64,000 bases of DNA from Mycolicibacterium aromaticivorans JS19b1 = JCM 16368 (GTDB lineage Bacteria; Actinomycetota; Actinomycetes; Mycobacteriales; Mycobacteriaceae). A program made the translations under genes and the position numbers. Below, piece after piece: positions 8,216 to 18,060 of this stretch. The notes beneath the pieces are model-generated. The model ran no database searches. It had not been told where the DNA came from and saw nothing but the letters and a program-made list of their open reading frames with translations. The first letter of the stretch is position 1; the number at the start of each line of letters is the position of its first letter. The stretch is taken from positions 2,294,001 to 2,358,000 of the forward strand of contig NZ_JALN02000001.1 of NCBI RefSeq assembly GCF_000559085.1. The letters run 5' to 3'.

Positions 8216-9097
8216 TCAGGCCGCTACCGCACCAGAATTGGACTCACCGATGCCGCGGCTGGTCTGCCCGTCTATGGCTACCGGGACATCGCCGGCCAGG
8301 GTCACCCGGTGCATCACACGACGCTGGTCGTCGTAGTCGTCGACAGCGCGATGCTGGGTGGCGCGGTTGTCCCAGATCGCGACGTCACCGGGCTGCCAAC
8401 ACCAACGAATCGCGTTCTCCGGCTGAGTGATTCGACGCTGTAGCAACTCGATGAGTGTCGCCGAGTCATGACTGTCCAGACCGACGAGTTGGCGAGCGAA
8501 GCCGCCGAGCAACAGTGCGCGCTGACCTGTCTCGGGATGTACCCGCACCACCGGGTGCTCGGTCCGGAAATCCGGGGCGACGAACGCCCGAGCCTCCACG
8601 GCGCCGGCCTTAGCCCCAGGGGCCGCGTAGTCGAACCGGTTGCTGTGCACGGCCCACACGTTGTCGGCAAGTGCGCGCAACGGCACGGGCAGCGCGTCGT
8701 ATGCGGCCACGGTCGAGGCCCACAGAGTGGAGCCGCCATAGCTGGGCAGCGTCACCGCGCGCAGGATCGACGCCTTGGGATAGTCGGCTGTGAAGGTGAC
8801 GTCGGTATGCCATTGGGTCGCCTTGCCCCATTCGGAATCGATCGGCTGGATCAGCGGCTTGTCGGCGTCGGCGTGCCGGATGGTCGGGTGCCCAACGGGT
8901 GTACCCAGGAGCCGGCCGAAGGCTTCCTGCTGCTGGTCGTCGAGATGGTGCTGTCCCCGGATGAATACCACCTTGTAGGTCAGCAGCGCTTGATAGATCT
9001 CGTCGGCGATTGTTGCGTCGAGGTCGCCACCGAGCCGGACGCCGTCGATCGTGGCGCCGATCTTGCTGCCGAGTCTGGTCACCGAGATCGCGGTCAT
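8216..9097 (-). CDS. TauD/TfdA-family Fe(II)/2-oxoglutarate dioxygenase (alkylsulfatase-like)
   Basis: A 293-residue non-haem iron dioxygenase, which couples decarboxylation of 2-oxoglutarate to hydroxylation of the substrate. The facial triad is visible: His97 and Asp99 in QWHTDVTF and His249 in [11 protein letters not shown], with Arg264 in VMHRVTL as the 2-oxoglutarate salt bridge. The family also contains the mycobacterial alkylsulfatase Rv3406, and length and motifs fit, so desulfonation or desulfation of an organic sulfur compound is the leading guess; taurine or another substrate is equally possible. It is divergent from a TetR gene (65 bases between starts) whose two palindromic sites lie in that gap, so it is probably repressed by it. 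Confidence 0.88.
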   Translation of the reverse strand: MTAISVTRLGSKIGATIDGVRLGGDLDATIADEIYQALLTYKVVFIRGQHHLDDQQQEAFGRLLGTPVGHPTIRHADADKPLIQPIDSEWGKATQWHTDVTFTADYPKASILRAVTLPSYGGSTLWASTVAAYDALPVPLRALADNVWAVHSNRFDYAAPGAKAGAVEARAFVAPDFRTEHPVVRVHPETGQRALLLGGFARQLVGLDSHDSATLIELLQRRITQPENAIRWCWQPGDVAIWDNRATQHRAVDDYDDQRRVMHRVTLAGDVPVAIDGQTSRGIGESNSGAVAA

Positions 9098-9119
9098 GGG
9101 CGTGTCCTCTTCAAGCGCG

Positions 9120-9137
9120 TGTAGTCAACTGTCTACA
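9120..9137. promoter_or_regulatory. Candidate TetR operator 1 (imperfect palindrome)
   Basis: TGTAGTC-AACT-GTCTACA, a 7-bp inverted repeat with one mismatch around a 4-base centre, 23 bases upstream of the dioxygenase start. It has the same half-site and spacing as the second copy at 9154-9171, and the two centres are 34 bp apart. It is assigned to the adjacent TetR regulator by position only. Confidence 0.7.
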
Positions 9138-9153
9138 GTCTGTGTTCCGCTAA

Positions 9154-9171
9154 TGTAGTCGGATGACTACA
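9154..9171. promoter_or_regulatory. Candidate TetR operator 2 (perfect palindrome over the tetR start)
   Basis: TGTAGTCGGATGACTACA, a perfect 7-bp inverted repeat with a 4-base centre. It covers the ATG of the TetR gene (9163), so binding would block initiation of that gene directly. This indicates autoregulation, and a very short or absent 5' leader. Confidence 0.75.
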
Positions 9172-9717
9172 GGGGGTGCAAGGGGGCGTGACGAGGTAGT
9201 GGCTGTGACTTTGGCCGCCGCCGCCGATCTGTTCGCCGAACGTGGGCCGGCTGCGACCTCTATTCGTGACATCGCCGCCAAAGCCGGCGTCAACCATGGC
9301 CTGATTCACCGGCACTTCGGGTCCAAGGACCGCCTGATCGGCGCGGTACTCGACCATCTCGGCGCGCAGCTGGCCGACATGCTGGCAGCCGGGGCTGCCG
9401 GCAGTGAGGTCGAGGCGGCGATCGATCGGCAGCTGCGGGTGATCGCCCGGGCCAGCTTGGATGGCTACCCCGCGGGTCAGCTTCAGACCCGGTTTCCCAA
9501 CGTGTCCGACCTCATCGAACAGATGCGGGCGCGTTACTCCACCGAGCATGCGGCGCGGCTCGCGGTCGCGCATATCAACGCACTCCAACTCGGCTGGCGC
9601 CTGTTCGGAGATTTCCTGCGGGCCTCGGCCGGGTTGGACGACCTCACCGACGAGGAACTGGCGCAATCGATAGCCGGTGCCATCGCTGCGATGACCAAGT
9701 CCGGTCAGAAGCAGTGA
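9163..9717 (+). CDS. TetR-family transcriptional regulator
   Basis: A 184-residue repressor-type protein. The N-terminal helix-turn-helix reads AADLFAERGPAATSIRDIAA then AGVNHGLIHRHFGSKDRLIG (residues about 18-60), the standard TetR DNA-reading head, and the rest is a helical ligand-binding core. The ATG at 9163 lies inside a perfect palindrome that is likely its own operator. It is divergent from the TauD-like dioxygenase, which is the obvious target. The ligand is unknown. Confidence 0.9.
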   Translation: MTTGGARGRDEVVAVTLAAAADLFAERGPAATSIRDIAAKAGVNHGLIHRHFGSKDRLIGAVLDHLGAQLADMLAAGAAGSEVEAAIDRQLRVIARASLDGYPAGQLQTRFPNVSDLIEQMRARYSTEHAARLAVAHINALQLGWRLFGDFLRASAGLDDLTDEELAQSIAGAIAAMTKSGQKQ

Positions 9718-9729
9718 CGAAATCCGACT

Positions 9730-9758
9730 TTGGCCAGCTGGCGTGGCGGGAGTACAGT
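9730..9758 (+). promoter_or_regulatory. Predicted leuA promoter (-35/-10)
   Basis: TTGGCC at 9730-9735 and TACAGT at 9753-9758 are separated by exactly 17 bases and match the mycobacterial SigA pattern (TTGNNN and TANNNT). The expected transcription start is about 9767, which is the first base of the GTG of the leader peptide, so the leader transcript may be leaderless. Prediction only. Confidence 0.5.
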
Positions 9759-9766
9759 ACCGAATT

Positions 9767-9792
9767 GTGCAGCGGGTGCTCCTCCTCGGACG

Positions 9793-9808
<16 letters not shown>
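9767..9808 (+). CDS. leuA leader peptide with three consecutive Leu codons
   Basis: A 13-codon open frame, MQRVLLLGRRDGV, starting at GTG 9767 (an inner GTG at 9776 is also possible) and ending at TGA 9806-9808, 75 bases before leuA. The Leu codons are CTC CTC CTC at 9779-9787. The frame runs straight into the first arm of a perfect hairpin (9793-9802). A ribosome stalled for charged tRNA-Leu would cover that arm and keep the hairpin from forming, the simplest form of leader-peptide attenuation. Short leucine-rich leaders before leuA are known in actinobacteria; this individual peptide is inferred from the sequence. Confidence 0.7.
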
Positions 9809-11719
<1,911 letters not shown>

Positions 11720-11748
11720 CGTTCTCCCGACGACTTAAGGAGTAGGTC

Positions 11749-12135
11749 ATGGACTGGGGCTCAACGTGGGATTTCTTGTGGCACTTCCTCATCATCTTCG
11801 CTTGGATCGCCTATCTGCTGGTGCTGTTCCAGATCCTGGTGGACCTGTTCTGGCGTGACCACACGACGTCCGGCTGGATCAAGGCCGTCTGGGTGATATT
11901 CCTGATCGTGTTCCCATGGCTGACCGCGCTGATCTACCTGATCGCCCGCGGTCGAGGCATGACCGAACGCGCCCGGGAAGCCGCGGTGGCCGCGAAGAAG
12001 GACACCGACGCCTATATCCGGGAGGCTGCCGGACGTTCTCCGGCACAGGAGATCGAGCACGCCAAGCAACTCTTCGATGCCGGGACCATCTCCCAGCAGG
12101 AGTTCGAGTCACTGAAGGCCAAGGCCCTCAGTTAG
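11749..12135 (+). CDS. SHOCT-domain membrane protein with N-terminal PLDc_N-like spans
   Basis: A 128-residue protein with a good ribosome site (AAGGAG 11738-11743). Two hydrophobic segments at about residues 10-35 and 43-65 (FLIIFAWIAYLLVLFQILVD; VWVIFLIVFPWLTALIYLIA) are typical of the PLDc_N/cardiolipin-synthase N-terminal type. After a charged linker the last 30 residues form a SHOCT domain (EIEHAKQLFDAGTISQQEFE). These are widespread in actinobacteria; the SHOCT motif is thought to mediate oligomerisation, but no enzymatic role is known. It follows leuA by 29 bases and may share its transcript. Confidence 0.8.
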   Translation: MDWGSTWDFLWHFLIIFAWIAYLLVLFQILVDLFWRDHTTSGWIKAVWVIFLIVFPWLTALIYLIARGRGMTERAREAAVAAKKDTDAYIREAAGRSPAQEIEHAKQLFDAGTISQQEFESLKAKALS

Positions 12136-12230
12136 TCGGCGGACACCGCGTAACGCAGGCGGTCGATCAGCCCGGCTGGGTCGTACCCGTCGGGTTGATC
12201 GACCGTGAATGCCGGCGTGGCCGCCTGATC
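12132..12230 (-). pseudogene. Possible 3' remnant of an unidentified gene
   Basis: On the - strand an open frame without a usable start ends at TAA 12134-12132 and reads DQAATPAFTVDQPDGYD then PAGLIDRLRYAVSAD. Its composition is like a normal mycobacterial C terminus and unlike the shadow frames around it. It touches the end of the SHOCT gene and is followed upstream by the small secreted-protein gene. It could be a decayed gene end; I cannot name the family. Confidence 0.35.
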
Positions 12231-12435
12231 AGGGCGCCGCGACCGCCGTCGTCGTGGTCACAGCCCCGGAGACCGCTGCAGGCGATGGCGGGGTGGGGGT
12301 AGGGAATTTCGACTCCTGCCCCGAGTCGGCCGTGGTGCGGGTGGTGGCCGCGCCGGCACCGTCGGTGACGGCGAACAGCGCGAGCATCGCGATTGCCGCT
12401 GCACCGATCGTGGCGGCAAGTGTCTTGTTGTGCAT
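12229..12435 (-). CDS. Small secreted Thr/Pro/Ala-rich protein
   Basis: A 68-residue product. The start at 12435 is supported by a strong ribosome site (AGGAGG 9 nt upstream on the - strand). The N terminus is a signal peptide (MHNKTLAATIGAAAIAMLAL, Ala-Gly-Ala cleavage region near residue 30). The mature part of about 38 residues is Thr-, Pro- and Ala-rich with no cysteines and no recognised domain. It is separated from the GGDEF-EAL gene by about 120 bases on the same strand. Confidence 0.6.
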   Translation of the reverse strand: MHNKTLAATIGAAAIAMLALFAVTDGAGAATTRTTADSGQESKFPTPTPPSPAAVSGAVTTTTAVAAP

Positions 12436-12556
12436 CTTCAGCCTCCTGCCAACAAAAGTTGTCAGTAGGCCCCAACTCAGCGGTACGCCAACATATTTCG
12501 CAGAAAGCGTCGCCTCAGGGTATTGGCGACAGATACACAGGATTCTGCGAGGGTTC

Positions 12557-14872
12557 CTATTGCCGCGCTTGCGCTGCCAGCAGCTCCGAGATGTCGGCCG
12601 ACGAGACCGGCCGTGAGAAGTAGTAGCCCTGTCCGATGTCGCAGCTGTGTTCGCGCAGCCATGAGGCGGTTTCGGCGTCCTCCACACCCTCGGCGACCAC
12701 CGTGATCCCGAGGTTGTGGGTCAGATCGATCACGGCGCTGACCACAGCCGCGGCCCTGGCGTCCGTCGCGACCGAGGCGATGAAGTGCCGATCGAACTTC
12801 ACCTCGTCTATCGGCAGATCACGCAGGTAGCTCAAAGCCGAATAGCCGCTCCCGAAGTCGTCGATCGCAATCCGGATCCCGTCGTCGCGCAGCTGTTGCA
12901 GCACGCCGGTCACCCGGCCCACCTCGTCGAGCACGAGGTCCTCGGTGATTTCGATGGTCAGTAGTCCGGCAGGCAGATTTCGTTCCTGCAGTACCCGGCG
13001 CACCGTGTCGGGCAGCCGTGCGTCGCGCAACAGCGGCGCGAACAGGTTCACCGCGACCGGAACGTCCAACCCCATCGACACCCAGCGCGCACAGTCATCG
13101 AGAACCTTCCGGAACACCAGATCGGTGACCGGTCGCATCAACCCATGACGCAGGATCAACGGCATAAACGCGCCTGGCCGAAGCACATTCAGCCGTGGGT
13201 GCGGCCAGCGCAGCAGCGCTTCCACACCTGCGATGCGTCCGGTTCCGAGGTCCAGTTTGGGTTGATAGACCATCTCGAGGCCACCGCGGTCGATCGTGCG
13301 GCGCAATTCGCCGAGCAACCGCACCTGTTCGGCTCCGCTCTTGGCTGAGCGGGGTTCCCCGTCGCGGGCCAGTTCCTCGATGTCCGGATCAAGCAACGTC
13401 ATGTCCGAGCTGAATGTGTGCACCGTCGAATTACGCGACCGCTTTGCGAAGTACATCGCGGTGTCGGCACGCTTCACCAGATCTTCGGCCGTGATGCTGT
13501 TGTCCACCAACGACGCAACGGCCAAACCCGCGCTGGGATGCATCAGCACCTCGTGTCCGTCGATCAGGAACGGGGTGTCGAATGCGGCGATCACGCGTTC
13601 GCACACCAGGTGCGCCTCATCGACGTCGCCCTCGAGCAGCAACGCGAATTCGTCACCGCCGAGCCGTGCCACGGTATCGCCGGCTCGCAGACATGTCGCG
13701 ATGCGCTCGCCGACACGGATCAGCAGGTTGTCGGCCGCTGGATGACCCATGCTGTCGTTGATCAGTTTGAAGTCGTCGAGATCCAGCGATAACACCGCCA
13801 CGCACCGATTGTCGCGGGCGCGCAATGCCATTGCGTGCGCCAGCCGATCCTGGAACAACGTGCGATTGGCCAGCCCGGTCAAGGGGTCACGCAACGCCTG
13901 ATCGGCTGCGGCCGCGAGCAGTCGCCGGTTTTCCCAGCCCGAAAGGACCTGTCGGGCACAGATGAGCGTCATCAGGATGGGCACCAGAACCCGAAGCAGA
14001 CCGGTCATCACAATCGCCGGCGCTACTGTGCCTGCGATCAGCAGCGGCACGTAGGGCAGCCACAGCGCGATCGAGGACTGCGGTACCGGCGCGGGCGGCA
14101 CCGGCGGGCGCGGCCGGCGGCTCAACAGTGCGGCCGCGCCGAAGCACGACATTCCCAGCGCCCAGCCGACACTCGTGACGTGTCCGGGGTGATAGTGGTG
14201 AGAACCCTGCAGGACGGCGAACGCGACTCCGGAGAACGCCATCAGCGTCACCCCGCCCATGAGAAGCCACATCACGACGCTGTTGCCGGCGCCGGACCGG
14301 ACGACGAACACCACCGCCCCGACGAACACGAACAGAATGAACAACGGGTACAACAACGCGCGCCCCTGCACCGCGCTGTCAACTCCCCTGGCCTGATATA
14401 CGTTGCCGAGCACCACCACCCACAACACCAGGAACAGCGACGTGGCGACGATCAACGCATCGAACAGCAGCCGGATGCGTGAGCCCTGCGTCGGTTCGGC
14501 CGGGAACTGCAGGAAAGCAATCGGGGCCAGCACGACGAAGATCAGGTACAGGAAGTCCTCCGGCGACGGGAACAAGCTCCGTTCCAACACCAGAGTCACG
14601 TACGCGCGCGTCAACTCACCTGCGGTCCACGCCGACAACGCGACGGCCATGGTGGTCCAGGCGAGGCGGTTCCGTCCGTGAGCCGCGCGGGCCGCGACGA
14701 CCGCGCACGCCGCTGCGTAGGCGCCGAAGGCGGCGAAAGCCAGCCCGTCGACGATGCGGACGGCATTTTCACCGCCCCACTTGAACGCGAAACCCAAAGC
14801 GAGCAGCAGACAACTGAGCACCGACAGAAAGATGGGCACGGCCGACTGCAGCAGGCTCCTGCGATCCTCCAC
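12557..14872 (-). CDS. Membrane GGDEF-EAL protein (cyclic-di-GMP turnover)
   Basis: A 771-residue protein with a GTG start at 14872. Residues 1 to about 325 contain roughly ten membrane segments of the MASE type. A GGDEF diguanylate-cyclase domain follows (DPLTGLANRTLFQDRL, then LGGDEFALL near residue 410), then an EAL phosphodiesterase domain from about residue 515 (VEALLRW, EITEDLVL, IDDFGSGYSALSYL, VKFDR, EGVED, IGQGYYFSRP). The signature residues of both activities are present, so it may make and break cyclic-di-GMP. It lies between leuA and the DnaQ-like gene, which are neighbours in M. tuberculosis, so it is an addition to the conserved block. A second EAL gene is at 19017-19790. Confidence 0.92.
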   Translation of the reverse strand: MEDRRSLLQSAVPIFLSVLSCLLLALGFAFKWGGENAVRIVDGLAFAAFGAYAAACAVVAARAAHGRNRLAWTTMAVALSAWTAGELTRAYVTLVLERSLFPSPEDFLYLIFVVLAPIAFLQFPAEPTQGSRIRLLFDALIVATSLFLVLWVVVLGNVYQARGVDSAVQGRALLYPLFILFVFVGAVVFVVRSGAGNSVVMWLLMGGVTLMAFSGVAFAVLQGSHHYHPGHVTSVGWALGMSCFGAAALLSRRPRPPVPPAPVPQSSIALWLPYVPLLIAGTVAPAIVMTGLLRVLVPILMTLICARQVLSGWENRRLLAAAADQALRDPLTGLANRTLFQDRLAHAMALRARDNRCVAVLSLDLDDFKLINDSMGHPAADNLLIRVGERIATCLRAGDTVARLGGDEFALLLEGDVDEAHLVCERVIAAFDTPFLIDGHEVLMHPSAGLAVASLVDNSITAEDLVKRADTAMYFAKRSRNSTVHTFSSDMTLLDPDIEELARDGEPRSAKSGAEQVRLLGELRRTIDRGGLEMVYQPKLDLGTGRIAGVEALLRWPHPRLNVLRPGAFMPLILRHGLMRPVTDLVFRKVLDDCARWVSMGLDVPVAVNLFAPLLRDARLPDTVRRVLQERNLPAGLLTIEITEDLVLDEVGRVTGVLQQLRDDGIRIAIDDFGSGYSALSYLRDLPIDEVKFDRHFIASVATDARAAAVVSAVIDLTHNLGITVVAEGVEDAETASWLREHSCDIGQGYYFSRPVSSADISELLAAQARQ

Positions 14873-14913
14873 GGCATCATCACCTCGGTGGACGATGCTA
14901 ACGGTGCGACCAG

Positions 14914-15903
14914 TTAGAAAAGGGCGAACTGCTGACCCTGGTCGACAGATGGTGCGAAGTCGTCGAGTCCGGTGCCATGTGCGACTGAATCAACCGAATC
15001 CATGAAATGCCGGTCGGAGACCACCGGCACCCCGAGTTCTCGGGCCAGATAGCCCTTGCCCTGTTCTGGTGTGCGCGCGTTGCAGATGACCAGCGAGGTC
15101 TCCGGGTCGACGGCGTCGGAGTAGGCGAGCCCGGCGTGGATGATGCGCTCCACGAGTTCTTCGTGGGTGCGATCCACCTCGGCCGACAACGCGACCCGCA
15201 TGCCTTGCACCAGGGGCGCACCCCGTCGGTACGGGCCCGGATTCTGGTACGGGCAGGGCATCCGGGAAGCCAGCATTTTCAGTGGCCGCAGCTCGTCGTG
15301 GGTGACCCTGCCGTTGGGCCAGCGGCGCCTGGTGACGGGCCGGACCGGGAGCCACACCTCGCGCTCGCGGGCCCGCTGCAACGCGGGGCTCAACACCCTG
15401 GACAACACCAGCGCGTCGTCGAAGGCGTCGTGAGCGCGGGTCTGCGGCACGGCCCAGTGCCGCGCCAGGGTCTCGAGCCGCAGGTTGTCCAGGCCGAGGT
15501 CGAGGCGGCGAGCAAGCTCGACGGTGCACATGACGGTATCGACGGGCAGCGCGGTCTCGGCGAGTTCAGCCTCGCTGGACAGGAACGCGTAGTCGAACGC
15601 GACGTTGTGGGCGACCAGCGTGCGGCCGTGCAGGAGATCGATGACATCGGGGGCGATGTCGGCGAACGTCGGCTGATCTTCCAGCATCTCGGCGGTGAGG
15701 CCATGAATGTGGGTGGGGCCGGGATCGACTCCGGGATTGAGCAGGCTGACCACGGAATGCTCGACACGGCCGTCCGGATCCAGCGCCAGCGCGGCGAGGC
15801 TGATGACCCGGGCGTGGCCAGGCCGAAAACCCGAGGTCTCGACGTCAACCACGACCCAGCCGTCCCCCGGTTCGCGGGCTGGTCGACCCCAGGTGTGGCT
15901 CAC
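14914..15903 (-). CDS. dnaQ: DnaQ-like DEDDh 3'-5' exonuclease with BRCT domain (Rv3711c type)
   Basis: A 329-residue exonuclease, the same length as M. tuberculosis Rv3711c. The DEDDh residues are visible: Asp20 and Glu22 in VVVDVETSG, Asp in LVAHNVAFDYAFL, and His/Asp in RAHDAFDDAL. The C-terminal part (about residues 235-315, GMRVALSAEVDRTHEELVER, SLVICN, GVPVVSDRHFMDSV) is a BRCT domain. In mycobacteria replication proofreading is carried by the PHP domain of DnaE1, so this homologue is not the main proofreader despite its name. It starts at GTG 15903 and is divergent from murT. Confidence 0.9.
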   Translation of the reverse strand: MSHTWGRPAREPGDGWVVVDVETSGFRPGHARVISLAALALDPDGRVEHSVVSLLNPGVDPGPTHIHGLTAEMLEDQPTFADIAPDVIDLLHGRTLVAHNVAFDYAFLSSEAELAETALPVDTVMCTVELARRLDLGLDNLRLETLARHWAVPQTRAHDAFDDALVLSRVLSPALQRAREREVWLPVRPVTRRRWPNGRVTHDELRPLKMLASRMPCPYQNPGPYRRGAPLVQGMRVALSAEVDRTHEELVERIIHAGLAYSDAVDPETSLVICNARTPEQGKGYLARELGVPVVSDRHFMDSVDSVAHGTGLDDFAPSVDQGQQFALF

Positions 15904-15992
15904 ACAGTCAGGATGGCACGCAGGTCCGACAGTCCCCGGGAGATCGAATCCGTGTCGGCCCGGCCGTCATTTCACGCATAAACTGCCTTCCG

Positions 15993-17273
15993 ATGCCCAG
16001 GCCGACCATGACACTGCGGGGGCGCGCCGCGCTGGCCGCCGGATCCGCCGCGCGCTGGGCTTCCCGGGCGACCGGGCGTGGTGCCGGCGCCATGATCGGC
16101 GGCCTCGTCGCGATGACGCTGGACCGCTCGATCCTGAGCCAACTCGGGACCGGCCGACGCGCTGTCGTCGTGACCGGCACAAATGGCAAATCCACCACGA
16201 CGAGGATGACCGCGGCCGCGCTGAGCACGCTGGGACCGGTGGCGACCAACGCCGAGGGCGCCAACATGGACGCCGGGCTGGTGGCGGCGCTGGCCGGCAC
16301 CCGCGGTGCGGCGCTGGCGGCCCTCGAGGTGGACGAGATGCATGTGCCGCACGTCGCCGATGCGGTGGACCCGGCGGTGATCGTGCTGCTCAATCTGTCC
16401 CGCGATCAGCTGGACCGGGTGGGTGAGATCAACCACATCGAGCGGACGTTGCGCGCCGGGTTGGCCCGTCACCCCGATGCGATCGTCGTCGCCAATTGCG
16501 ACGACGTCCTGATGACCTCCGCGGCCTACGACTGTCCCCAGGTGGTGTGGGTGGCCGCCGGCGGCGGCTGGGCCAACGACTCGGTCAGCTGCCCACGCAG
16601 CGGCGAGGTGATCGTCCGAGACGGGGTTGACTGGTATTCGACCGGCACCGATTTCAAACGGCCGACCCCGCAGTGGTGGTACGACGACACCAATCTGCAC
16701 GGCCCGGACGGGCTCGAGCTGCCGATGCGGCTCTCCCTGCCAGGCACGGTCAACCGCGGCAATGCCACCCAGGCGGTAGCGGCCGCGGTCGCGTTGGGCG
16801 CGGATCCGGCTGCCGCGGTGGCCGCCGTCAGCACGGTGGACGAGGTCGCCGGCCGCTACCAGACCGTGCCGATCGGCGAGCACACCGCGCGCATTCTGCT
16901 GGCCAAGAATCCAGCCGGATGGCAGGAGGCACTGTCGATGGTCGACAGGAGTGCCGATGGGGTGGTGATCGCGGTCAACGGTCAGGTGCCCGACGGGGAA
17001 GACCTGTCCTGGTTGTGGGACGTGAACTTCGAACATTTCGAGGATGTACCTGTCGTCGCCGCCGGTGAGCGGGGAACGGACCTCGCGGTGCGACTCGGGT
17101 ATGCAGGTGTCAGTCATACGTTGGTGCACAACACGATTGACGCAATCTTCTCGTGCCCGAAGGGTCACGTCGAGGTGGTCGCGAACTACACGGCGTTCCT
17201 GCAGCTGACTCGGACCCTGGGGCACATGCGCCCGGCGGGCGGGAGCGCAGCGACTCGGGGTGAAGAGCGATGA
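15993..17273 (+). CDS. murT: Lipid II isoglutaminyl synthase subunit MurT
   Basis: A 426-residue Mur-ligase-family protein that, with GatD, amidates the alpha-carboxylate of D-glutamate in the peptidoglycan stem. The ATP loop is TGTNGKSTTTR (residues 61-71), followed by VDEMHVPHVAD and NLSRDQLDR, and the DUF1727 C-terminal domain. The zinc ribbon of most MurT proteins (two C-x2-C pairs) is degenerate here: CPRSG keeps one Cys and the second pair reads STGTD. ATG 15993 is used; an ATG at 16008 is possible. It overlaps gatD by 4 nt (ATGA), as in other actinobacteria, so the two subunits are co-translated. Confidence 0.95.
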   Translation: MPRPTMTLRGRAALAAGSAARWASRATGRGAGAMIGGLVAMTLDRSILSQLGTGRRAVVVTGTNGKSTTTRMTAAALSTLGPVATNAEGANMDAGLVAALAGTRGAALAALEVDEMHVPHVADAVDPAVIVLLNLSRDQLDRVGEINHIERTLRAGLARHPDAIVVANCDDVLMTSAAYDCPQVVWVAAGGGWANDSVSCPRSGEVIVRDGVDWYSTGTDFKRPTPQWWYDDTNLHGPDGLELPMRLSLPGTVNRGNATQAVAAAVALGADPAAAVAAVSTVDEVAGRYQTVPIGEHTARILLAKNPAGWQEALSMVDRSADGVVIAVNGQVPDGEDLSWLWDVNFEHFEDVPVVAAGERGTDLAVRLGYAGVSHTLVHNTIDAIFSCPKGHVEVVANYTAFLQLTRTLGHMRPAGGSAATRGEER

Positions 17274-17980
17274 GCGCGGTACGGATCGGCCTGGTGCTGC
17301 CCGACGTGATGGGCACGTACGGCGACGGCGGCAATGCTGTCGTGCTGCGTAAACGGTTGCAGCTGCGCGGAATTCCGGCCGAGATCGTCGAGATCACGCT
17401 GGCCGACCCGGTGCCCGACTCGCTGGACCTCTACACCCTCGGCGGCGCCGAGGACTATGCACAGCGACTGGCCACCAAACACCTTCTGACGCATCAGGGT
17501 TTGCAGCGGGCCGCCGGCCGCGGCGCTCCCGTGCTGGCGATCTGCGCGGCGATCCAGGTGCTGGGTCACTGGTATGAGACCTCGGCCGGTGAGCGGGTCG
17601 AGGGGGTGGGCCTGCTGGATGTGACGACCTCGCCACAGGAGAAGCGCACGATCGGCGAGGTGGTGTCCACGCCACTGATCGATGGGCTGACCCAGCCGCT
17701 GACCGGTTTCGAAAACCACCGCGGTGGAACGGTTTTAGGGCCTGACGCCCGGCCGCTGGCGACCGTCGTCAAGGGCGCGGGAAACCGCGAAGGCGACGGA
17801 TACGACGGCGCCGTGCAGGGCAGCGTGGTGGCGACCTATCTGCACGGGCCGTGCTTGGCACGCAATCCCGAGCTGGCCGACCTGCTGCTGTCGCGGGTGG
17901 TCGGGCCGCTGGAGCCTCTCGAGCTGCCCGAGGTCGAGCAGCTGCGCCGCGAGCGCCTGGTCGCCCCCCGCCGGATGTAG
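17270..17980 (+). CDS. gatD: Lipid II isoglutaminyl synthase glutaminase subunit GatD
   Basis: A 236-residue class I glutamine amidotransferase of the CobB/CobQ type. The nucleophile is Cys92 in VLAICAAIQ and the catalytic His is about residue 192 in VATYLHGPC. It supplies ammonia to MurT for D-iGln formation, a modification that strengthens cross-linking and lowers sensitivity to lysozyme. The ATG overlaps the murT stop (ATGA). M. tuberculosis Rv3713, annotated cobQ2, is the orthologue. Confidence 0.95.
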   Translation: MSAVRIGLVLPDVMGTYGDGGNAVVLRKRLQLRGIPAEIVEITLADPVPDSLDLYTLGGAEDYAQRLATKHLLTHQGLQRAAGRGAPVLAICAAIQVLGHWYETSAGERVEGVGLLDVTTSPQEKRTIGEVVSTPLIDGLTQPLTGFENHRGGTVLGPDARPLATVVKGAGNREGDGYDGAVQGSVVATYLHGPCLARNPELADLLLSRVVGPLEPLELPEVEQLRRERLVAPRRM

Positions 17981-17999
17981 TCGGCCCCGCATTCTTTTG

Positions 18000-18060
18000 C
18001 GCCCAAACCGACATTACGCAGCGAAAGTTCGAGTAGATCGCGTCATTTCGTCGATCTCGG
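18000..18060. repeat. Left arm of a 61-bp inverted repeat flanking the DUF559 gene
   Basis: This segment matches the reverse complement of 18929-18989 at 54 of 61 positions without gaps. It includes the last codons of the DUF559 gene (EIDEMTRSTRTF) and runs past its stop. The two arms enclose the whole gene. Confidence 0.85.
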
